Source: CAVPRW01 sp046727435 [NCBI: bacterium] (lineage in GTDB: Bacteria > Tectomicrobia > Entotheonellia > J063). Taken from it: a stretch of 10,958 nt of DNA. The stretch is taken from positions 1 through 10,958 of the forward strand of contig JBKPCR010000091.1 of assembly GCA_046727435.1 (NCBI GenBank), read 5' to 3'. Every line of letters begins with the position of its first letter. Position 1 is the stretch's first letter. The notes beneath the pieces were generated by a model. It did no database searches. It had not been told where the DNA came from and saw only the letters and a program-made list of their open reading frames with translations. Position numbers and translations under genes: made by a program. Positions 5,373 through 10,958 of this stretch are shown here, in pieces.

Positions 5373-7325
5373 ATGTCGCGTCCCATTGGACCTGATGCCA
5401 TCTATTCCTTGGTGGGCGTCGCCGACCCCCACTTCACCCCGGACGGACAGCGCTTGGCTCTTGTGCGATCCTGGATCGATCGGGATACGATGGAAGGGTG
5501 GTCGCAGATCATATTGATGACTCTGAGCGATGGCTGCACGGAGGTCTTTACGCAGGGGATGCACGATGCCTTCCCTCGGTTCTCCCCCGACGGACACTAT
5601 CTCGCCTTTCTGAGACGACACGACAACCAGCCGCGGCAGGTCTGGCTGATGCCAGTGCACGGTGGCGAGGCCCGGCAACTCACCCATGCCCCTGGAGGCG
5701 TCGCCGAATTCGCTTGGTCGCCGGATGGGCAGCGGCTCGCCTTTGCGGCCGATGTTGATCCTGACGGCCCACCCGAAGGATATGATGTGAAGAAGGAGCC
5801 ACGCGTCAAGGTGGTCCGGCGCCTGCGTTACCGCTACGACACGCTAGGCTGGCGTGGTGAGGCCCAGCGTCACCTGTTCCTGATCGGTGTGGCTGGAGGA
5901 GATGCCCGGCAAGTCACGGACGGCGATTGGGACGATCTCTCTCCCGCCTGGTCGCCTGACGGTCGGCACATCGCTTTCATCTCCGGACGCCGCTCTGAAC
6001 GTGACATCCGGGCCTATAGCGAGGCCTACGTCGTGCCGGTGAGTGGTGGAGAGCCCACATGTTGGTCGGGAGAACTCTACAGCATCGGCGCCCTGACGTG
6101 GTCGCCCGATAGCAGCCGCCTGGTGGTAGTCGCATCCGACGATCCCAATGGGAGCGCTGGGTCTCAGGGATGGCTCTTCGTACTGGGCCCTGGGCAGGCG
6201 CTACAGCGCATCACCGACGATGCCTTCCGACCTGCCACCGGATTCTATCCCATTATGTCAGCCCCAGAACTGCGCTGGACCGCTGACGGACGGATTTTGC
6301 TGATTGGCGACGTCCGGGGTGAGTCCTACCTCTATGAACTCCCTGCCGCCGGAGGCAGCACGCGACGGATCGCGGGGGGCGGTTTTCAGGCCACTGCCCT
6401 GACGCTTGACCAGGAGGCAGGACGATCGGTGCTGGCGGCGGCGCCGCCGGACTCTCCTGCGGCCCTGTACTTGGTGGATACTGCAAGTGGTTCCTTGAGG
6501 CGGTTGACCGACGACAATCGCGACTACTTTGCTGAGTCCCCGCCGGCCCGTCTCGAAAAATTTTCCATCCACCGCCAGGGGCTGGAGATTGAATGCCGTC
6601 TCTGGTTGCCGCCAACTTCCGACCCAACTCAGCGCTATCCCCTGGTGCTGGACATTCACGGCGGCCCCAACTCCGCCTTCTATGATGCCTTCAACCTCCC
6701 GCAACAGGTTCTGGCCACGGCGGGATTCGTCGTGCTGGCCGTTAATCCCAGGGGCTCTACCACCTATGGCGATGCCTTTAGCATGGCAGTGCTAGGGGAT
6801 TGGGGTGGAGAGGACTATCAGGACCTCATGGCGGCGGTGGACACAGTCGCCTCACGTCCCTATGTCGATGCCACGCGTCTGGGAGTGCATGGCTATAGCT
6901 ATGGGGGCTTCATGAGCAGTTGGATCATCGGCCATACATCGCGATTCAAAGCCGCGGTGGTGGGCGCACCATGTATCGATCTGCCCAGTATGTATGGCAC
7001 CTCTGATATCGGCGTCAGTTTCGGCGAGGTGCAATGGCGCGGCACCCGCTGGGAGGCCCTGGCACAGGCGGTCGAGCGCTCTCCACTGACCTATGCGCCG
7101 GCCGTTGAGACGCCGGTGCTGTTACTGCACGGCGAGGCCGATCTACGCTGCCCCATTGAGCAAGGCGAGCAGTACTTTGTCGCGCTGAAGCGCCACGGCA
7201 AAGAGGTGGAATTCGTACGGTTCCCGGACTGTTCGCATCTGTTCCTGCGCATCGGCCATCCGAAGATGCGCGAGGAGTACCTGCACCGCATGTTGGCATG
7301 GTTTCAGCGCTATCTCCAGCCCTGA
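5373..7325 (+). CDS. S9-family (prolyl oligopeptidase-type) serine peptidase
   Basis: This is a complete 650-residue protein. The N-terminal part (about 1-385) is a beta-propeller built from PD40/WD40-like blades, marked by FTPDG (21), FSPDG (70), WSPDG (115), WSPDG (193), WSPDS (243) and WTADG (302). The C-terminal alpha/beta-hydrolase domain (about 395-650) carries the whole triad: Ser509 in GYSYGG, Asp590 in LHGEADLRCP and His622 in CSHLF. IHGGPNSAFYDAF (429-440) supplies the oxyanion region. The layout is that of acylaminoacyl-/dipeptidyl-peptidases of the S9C group, which cleave short peptides that enter through the propeller. No signal peptide is visible, so it is probably cytosolic. 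ATG-5373 has GAGGAG with a 7-nt spacer, and a TGA at 5355 closes the frame upstream. It sits 72 bp after the lipoprotein gene and could share its transcript, but no functional link to lipid transport is evident. Confidence 0.95.
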   Translation: MSRPIGPDAIYSLVGVADPHFTPDGQRLALVRSWIDRDTMEGWSQIILMTLSDGCTEVFTQGMHDAFPRFSPDGHYLAFLRRHDNQPRQVWLMPVHGGEARQLTHAPGGVAEFAWSPDGQRLAFAADVDPDGPPEGYDVKKEPRVKVVRRLRYRYDTLGWRGEAQRHLFLIGVAGGDARQVTDGDWDDLSPAWSPDGRHIAFISGRRSERDIRAYSEAYVVPVSGGEPTCWSGELYSIGALTWSPDSSRLVVVASDDPNGSAGSQGWLFVLGPGQALQRITDDAFRPATGFYPIMSAPELRWTADGRILLIGDVRGESYLYELPAAGGSTRRIAGGGFQATALTLDQEAGRSVLAAAPPDSPAALYLVDTASGSLRRLTDDNRDYFAESPPARLEKFSIHRQGLEIECRLWLPPTSDPTQRYPLVLDIHGGPNSAFYDAFNLPQQVLATAGFVVLAVNPRGSTTYGDAFSMAVLGDWGGEDYQDLMAAVDTVASRPYVDATRLGVHGYSYGGFMSSWIIGHTSRFKAAVVGAPCIDLPSMYGTSDIGVSFGEVQWRGTRWEALAQAVERSPLTYAPAVETPVLLLHGEADLRCPIEQGEQYFVALKRHGKEVEFVRFPDCSHLFLRIGHPKMREEYLHRMLAWFQRYLQP

Positions 7326-7365
7326 GCTCTGGCCACCCTACAACGTCACTTCACACCTCACGACA

Positions 7366-7384
7366 CCAGACCTCGGCGCGAGGC
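7366..7384. repeat. 19-bp palindrome-containing repeat, copy 2, in a convergent junction
   Basis: This is identical to 3497-3515. Here it lies in the 89-bp gap between the convergent peptidase and glucosidase genes. With the following TG the arms extend to CAG-(A)-CCTCG / CGAGG-CTG, an 8-bp stem with one bulged A and a GCG loop. It may act as a weak bidirectional transcription stop or be a dispersed REP-like element. No T-run follows on either strand, so it is not a standard intrinsic terminator. Confidence 0.65.
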
Positions 7385-7414
7385 TGAACACGACGACGCG
7401 ATGTCGGTATTCCC

Positions 7415-9010
7415 TCACGCTAACGTCACGATTACGCCCTCGTCCCCGCGTAGGGTGATCACGCGGTGTACGGCTTCGTCGGCACGATCGAGATAGGTGG
7501 AGAGTACGACGTGCCCCTGGAGTTGCACCTGATCGGACGCGAAAGTATGGGGCTGTGCACCAAGGTTCAGCACCACCAGGAACCGTTTTCCAGCATGTGT
7601 CCGCATGTAGACCAATAGCTCACCGTGCGCCTCCACCGCGGTATACGCGCCAACGGCTAGGGCCGGTGTGGCACGGCGTAGCATGCTCAGACGGTGATAC
7701 AACGTCAGCATCGATGCTGGATCATGGCGCTGCGCCTGGACGTTGACGGTCTGATAATCCGACGCCACAGGCAACCAGGGGGTGCCGGCGGTAAAGCCAG
7801 CGTTCGGGCTACCGTCCCACGGCATGGGCGTGCGTTCTGGGTCACGCCCCAGCCCCAAGCCAGGCACGTTCTTCTCCCATGGGTCTTGCACCAACTCCGG
7901 CGGGATGGCGACATCGTGCATGCCCAGCTCATCGCCGTAGTATAGGGTTGGCGTGCCGCGCAGGGTCAAGAGCAACATAGCGGCGACGCGTGCCTGGGCG
8001 CTGCCGACCCGGCTGGCAAGGCGATGCTGGTCGTGATTGCCAAGCACCCAGTTCGGCCAGCCGTAAGAGGGTAGCGCTGCCTCATAGCGGCCGATCAAGG
8101 CCTCGATTTGTCGGGCGTTCCAGGGGGTGTGAATCAGATGAAAATTGAACGGTAGATGCATACCCACACCATCGACGCCGTAGTAGCTCATGAGTCTTTC
8201 GATGGGGAGATACAGTTCGCCGATAAGCAGGCGCCCATGGTATTGGTCCACGGTGCGCCGCATGGACACAATCATCTCGAGCACTTCAGGCCGATCGGTG
8301 GTGTAGACCGGAAGCAGCGCGTCGTACGGCCCCTGAGCCGGGTGGTAGGCTGGGTTAGGCGGGTTATCGCGTCGCTGCTCGTCTTTGATAAGCTGCCGCA
8401 GGGCATCCACCCGAAAGCCATCCACGCCCCGGTCGAGCCAAAAGCGCAACACAGCCAGCATGGCAGCTAGGACTTCGGGATGCCGCCAATTGAGGTCTGG
8501 TTGCTCTTTGAGATAGGCATGATAGTAGTACTGGCCGGTTGTAGCGTCCCATTGCCATGCACTGCCGCCAAAGACACTACGCCAGTTGTTGGGTGGTCCG
8601 CCATCGAATGCTGGGTCGCACCAGATGTACCAGTCTCGTTTCGCGTTTTGCCGCGATGCGCGCGACTCAAGGAACCAAGGGTGCTCATCGGAGCTATGAT
8701 TGGGGACATAGTCAAGGATGACTTTCAGGTGGCGACGATGCGCCTCGGCGAGGAGGAGGTCGAAGTCGGCCAGAGTACCAAACAGCGGGTGAATCGCGGT
8801 ATAGTCGGAGACGTCATAACCAAAGTCGGCCATCGGTGAAGGAAAGATCGGCGAGATCCAGATGGCATCGACGCCCAGCCACTGTAGATAATCGAGTTTG
8901 CTAGTGATGCCGGGCAGGTCGCCGACGCCATCGCCGTTGCTATCCATGAATGATCGTGGATAGATGTGATAAATAATACCCTGCTGCCACCAGAGAAGGG
9001 CGCCATTCAT
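7415..9010 (-). CDS. GH13 alpha-glucosidase / alpha-amylase family glycoside hydrolase
   Basis: This is a 531-residue cytosolic enzyme. It opens with WWQQGIIYHIYPRSF and the Ca-site-like DSNGDGVGDLPGI, as in oligosaccharide-cleaving GH13 members. The conserved regions are complete: D100-YVPNH (region I), GFRVD202-A (nucleophile Asp202, region II), IGE265 (acid/base) and GNHD327 (stabiliser). The post-catalytic stretch LIKDEQRRDNPPNPAY recalls bacterial alpha-glucosidases. Ala after the nucleophile, rather than Val, is associated in this group with alpha-1,4 over alpha-1,6 specificity; treat that as a hint. Trehalose-linked activities are not excluded. The open frame extends 47 codons further upstream (to 9151), but those overlap the Uma2 gene and carry no family sequence. 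ATG-9010 matches the family start and forms a TGATG overlap with the Uma2 stop. No Shine-Dalgarno is visible there, which suggests translational coupling. Confidence 0.94.
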   Translation of the reverse strand: MNGALLWWQQGIIYHIYPRSFMDSNGDGVGDLPGITSKLDYLQWLGVDAIWISPIFPSPMADFGYDVSDYTAIHPLFGTLADFDLLLAEAHRRHLKVILDYVPNHSSDEHPWFLESRASRQNAKRDWYIWCDPAFDGGPPNNWRSVFGGSAWQWDATTGQYYYHAYLKEQPDLNWRHPEVLAAMLAVLRFWLDRGVDGFRVDALRQLIKDEQRRDNPPNPAYHPAQGPYDALLPVYTTDRPEVLEMIVSMRRTVDQYHGRLLIGELYLPIERLMSYYGVDGVGMHLPFNFHLIHTPWNARQIEALIGRYEAALPSYGWPNWVLGNHDQHRLASRVGSAQARVAAMLLLTLRGTPTLYYGDELGMHDVAIPPELVQDPWEKNVPGLGLGRDPERTPMPWDGSPNAGFTAGTPWLPVASDYQTVNVQAQRHDPASMLTLYHRLSMLRRATPALAVGAYTAVEAHGELLVYMRTHAGKRFLVVLNLGAQPHTFASDQVQLQGHVVLSTYLDRADEAVHRVITLRGDEGVIVTLA

Positions 9011-9567
9011 CAGGCAAACAGCTCGGCTATCGAACACGAAAAACCTGGGATGACATCCTCGCCCGACAAGGTGTCGGCAGACGTGAGAACACGCAAATCC
9101 ACGGGTGAGCGGTGAACGGTTACGGTCTGCATCTCGGGATCGACAATCCACAGCAGGCGGACGCCGGCTTCAAAATAATCACGAATTTTGCGCTGCAAAT
9201 AGCCATACTTCACCTCTGGTGAGATGACTTCCACTGCAAGATCGGGGACGACCTTGGCAAATTCCTGGGGATTGCCATACGCAGCGAGCTTTTCAGCACT
9301 CACGAACGAGACATCGGGGGCCCGCACGCGATGCGGTGTCAGCTCGTAGCCAAGATCTGGGCCGAAGATCTCTCCCAATTGGTTAGGAAACACAAAAATA
9401 TATAGTAGACGCTGGACCGTGCGCACGACACGCGCTTCGGGCAAGAAGCTTGGGCTCATCCTCACCAGCTCTCCATCGACCAACTCGCAAAACTCGCCTT
9501 CCTGTCCCATTTCCACGAGATCTTTAGCCGTGAGCAGCGTCTTCGTTAACTCATTCTTCTCTGCCAT
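9010..9567 (-). CDS. Uma2-family protein with PD-(D/E)XK nuclease-like fold
   Basis: This is a 185-residue protein with the full Uma2 (DUF820) pattern: ELVDGELVRMSP (28-39), APD85-VSFV, PDLAVE113-VISPE, K127 in LQRKIRDYFEAG, LLWIVDPE, and the terminal VIPGFSCSIAELF. D85, E113 and K127 are the expected active-site positions of the restriction-endonuclease-like fold. The family is abundant in cyanobacteria and some other lineages, and its function is unknown; nuclease activity is a structural inference. ATG-9567 is preceded by AGAGGT with a 6-nt spacer. The open frame continues 93 codons further upstream, but only as a shadow of the ligase gene. It sits 37 bp after the acyl-CoA ligase stop, and its TGA overlaps the glucosidase ATG. 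By eye it is more AT-rich than its neighbours (for example near 9391-9405), which could mean later acquisition. Confidence 0.9.
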   Translation of the reverse strand: MAEKNELTKTLLTAKDLVEMGQEGEFCELVDGELVRMSPSFLPEARVVRTVQRLLYIFVFPNQLGEIFGPDLGYELTPHRVRAPDVSFVSAEKLAAYGNPQEFAKVVPDLAVEVISPEVKYGYLQRKIRDYFEAGVRLLWIVDPEMQTVTVHRSPVDLRVLTSADTLSGEDVIPGFSCSIAELFA

Positions 9568-9572
9568 GGTCT

Positions 9573-9578
9573 TACCTC
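9573..9578 (-). promoter_or_regulatory. Shine-Dalgarno of the Uma2 gene
   Basis: On the minus strand AGAGGT lies about 6 nt before ATG-9567, in the 37-bp gap after the ligase stop codon. It is the only good ribosome-binding site in this frame and fixes the Uma2 start. The longer upstream extension would overlap the ligase gene by about 240 bp. Confidence 0.6.
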
Positions 9579-9604
9579 TAGCGGCGAGTACGGCAGGCAA
9601 ACCC

Positions 9605-10958
9605 TCACGCGGTGGTGATCGCCGCCGCAGTCTCCAGACCCAGGTCCTTGATGCTCTGTTCGCGCATGATAAACTTCTGGACCTTGCCGGTGACCGTCGT
9701 GGGAAAAACCTCGACGAACTTGACGTAGCGCGGGATTTTGTAATGGGCGATTTTATCGCGACAATACTCGCGCAACTCTTCGGCGCTGGCCGCCTCCCCC
9801 TCGCGCAGTCGCACCCAGGCCATGATCTCCTCGCCGTACTTCGCATCGGGCACGCCGATCACTTGCACATCGCTGATCTTTGGATGGGTATATAAAAACT
9901 CCTCGATCTCACGGGGGTAGACGTTCTCGCCGCCACGGATGATCATATCCTTGTTGCGCCCCACGATCTTGTTGTAGCCTTCCTCGTCCATCACTGCCAG
10001 ATCCCCGCTGTGCATCCAGCGCGCACCATCGATGGCCTTGCGGGTGGCCTCGTCATTATTCCAGTAACCCAGCATGATGCTGTAACCGCGGGAGCAGAGC
10101 TCGCCCGGTGTGCCAATCGGAACAACCTGGCCGGTGGCCGGATCGATCATCTTGATCTCTAGATGAGGATGGACCTGGCCGACGGTGCTGACGCGCTTAT
10201 CGAACGGCGCATCGGCGTGTGTCTGTGTGCTCACCGGGCTGACCTCGGTCATGCCGTAACAGATCTCCACCTCGTGCATGTGCATCAGCGTGTTGACCTT
10301 CTTCATCACCTCAATGGGGCAAGGTGAGCCCGCCATGATGCCGGTGCGCAGGCTGCTCAGATCATATCTGGCGAAATCTGGATGGTCCAGCTCGGCGATG
10401 AACATCGTCGGCACACCATAGAGGGCTGTCGCCCGCTCCGCTTGCACAGCCTCCAGCACCGCCTTGGCATCAAAGCCCTCGCTAGGATAGATCATCGTGG
10501 CGCCATGCGTCATGCATGCCAGGTTGCCCATAACCATGCCGAAGCAGTGGTAGAGGGGCACCGGGATGACCAGGCGATCCTGGTGGGTCAACCGCAACAC
10601 GTGGGCGACGAAGTATGCATTATTCAGGATGCCGTGGTGGCTGAGGGTGGCGCCCTTGGGATAGCCCGTGGTACCGCTGGTGTACTGGATGTTGATCGGA
10701 TCATCGAATTGCTGCTGACGTTGGCGCTCGGCGAGGGCTGCGGGGCTGACTTCCGCCCCCATCAAGGAGACATCGCCCCAGGCGTACATGCCCGCCCCAC
10801 GCTCGTTGCCCAGCCTAATGACTGCCCGCAGATCGGGGAACTTTCTCGCCTTGAGCTGATTGGCCGGGGTGTCTCTCAGCTCGGGCACCAGCGTGCAGAG
10901 CATTTCTGTATAATTGGACGACCTGAATTGCGGCGCCATCACCAGCATGGCGCAGCCG
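9605..10958 (-). CDS. Fatty-acyl-CoA ligase (AMP-forming, ACSF2-like), N-terminus beyond the window
   Basis: The frame stays open to the right edge, with three more codons (Gly-Cys-Ala) upstream of the Met at 10948. That Met is internal: [11 protein letters not shown] is a mid-domain strand of the family, so about 100 N-terminal residues are missing. Numbering from 10948, the ANL-superfamily motifs are the P-loop [11 protein letters not shown] (89-99), YGMTE (231-235), the adenine/ribose-binding Asp316 in HSGD, the hinge GRNKD (330-334), [12 protein letters not shown] (339-350), and the catalytic Lys422 in TVTGK. The enzyme joins a medium- or long-chain fatty acid to CoA through an acyl-adenylate. 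[15 protein letters not shown] and PVSTQTH are typical of the ACSF2-like branch. It is probably the first or an early gene of the minus-strand unit that also contains the Uma2 and glucosidase genes, though their functions do not form one pathway. Confidence 0.95.
   Translation of the reverse strand, partial: GCAMLVMAPQFRSSNYTEMLCTLVPELRDTPANQLKARKFPDLRAVIRLGNERGAGMYAWGDVSLMGAEVSPAALAERQRQQQFDDPINIQYTSGTTGYPKGATLSHHGILNNAYFVAHVLRLTHQDRLVIPVPLYHCFGMVMGNLACMTHGATMIYPSEGFDAKAVLEAVQAERATALYGVPTMFIAELDHPDFARYDLSSLRTGIMAGSPCPIEVMKKVNTLMHMHEVEICYGMTEVSPVSTQTHADAPFDKRVSTVGQVHPHLEIKMIDPATGQVVPIGTPGELCSRGYSIMLGYWNNDEATRKAIDGARWMHSGDLAVMDEEGYNKIVGRNKDMIIRGGENVYPREIEEFLYTHPKISDVQVIGVPDAKYGEEIMAWVRLREGEAASAEELREYCRDKIAHYKIPRYVKFVEVFPTTVTGKVQKFIMREQSIKDLGLETAAAITTA

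Noticed and set aside
5354-5395. A 13-codon ATG-initiated frame overlapping the peptidase start, possibly a leader peptide.
   Set aside because: Its Shine-Dalgarno is poor, it shows no codon run or attenuator hairpins, and a frame this short is expected by chance.
9010-9151. A 47-residue N-terminal extension of the glucosidase.
   Set aside because: It overlaps the conserved 3' part of the Uma2 gene, lacks family sequence and looks like a chance open frame. The family start is at 9010.
9568-9846. A 93-residue N-terminal extension of the Uma2 protein.
   Set aside because: It is a shadow of the ligase C-terminus, and the good Shine-Dalgarno and family start are at 9567.
1-10958. CRISPR arrays, insertion sequences, phage genes, rRNA or a defence island.
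   Set aside because: No repeat-spacer pattern, transposase, integrase or helicase-nuclease cluster is seen. The lone Uma2 gene is not enough to call a defence system.

Overview
The window looks like chromosomal DNA from a GC-rich bacterium. The GC content is about 60% by eye, somewhat lower at the left edge and over the Uma2 gene. The organism is almost certainly Gram-negative (diderm), because the central operon encodes an MCE/Mla-type lipid transport machine with an outer-membrane-type lipoprotein. I cannot place it taxonomically. No rRNA, tRNA, CRISPR array, transposase or phage gene is visible.

Layout. (1) 1-651, minus strand: a calcineurin-like metallophosphoesterase, cut by the left edge just after its last metal-binding motif. 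(2) 652-985: a divergent intergenic region with weak promoter candidates for the phosphoesterase and an 8-G tract at the ribosome-binding site of the next gene. (3) 986-5300, plus strand: a tight five-gene operon. It encodes an uncharacterised exported protein, a STAS-MlaE fusion permease, an MlaF-type ATPase, a single-MCE-domain membrane protein with a PqiB-like tail, and a PqiC-type lipoprotein. (4) 5373-7325, plus strand: a complete S9-family serine peptidase, 72 bp after the lipoprotein gene. (5) 7326-7414: a convergent junction carrying one copy of a 19-bp palindromic repeat. The other copy lies in the last codons of the ATPase gene. (6) 7415-10958, minus strand: an apparent three-gene unit, read right to left. 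It holds a fatty-acyl-CoA ligase (N-terminus beyond the right edge), a small Uma2-family protein with a PD-(D/E)XK-like fold, and a GH13 alpha-glucosidase whose ATG overlaps the Uma2 stop codon.

How the genes work together. The plus-strand operon should form one envelope complex: permease dimer and ATPase in the inner membrane, the MCE protein anchored there and reaching into the periplasm, and the lipoprotein probably at the outer membrane. Its likely job is moving phospholipid or another hydrophobic substrate between membranes. The system mixes parts that Escherichia coli divides between Mla (MlaF/MlaE/MlaB) and Pqi (PqiB/PqiC). The minus-strand genes do not form an obvious pathway.

The most interesting items are the hybrid Mla/Pqi architecture with its unknown leading protein, a 32-residue repeat in the MCE protein tail, the duplicated 19-bp palindrome at two gene ends, and the Uma2-glucosidase coupling. 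I see no clearly new defence or mobile system.
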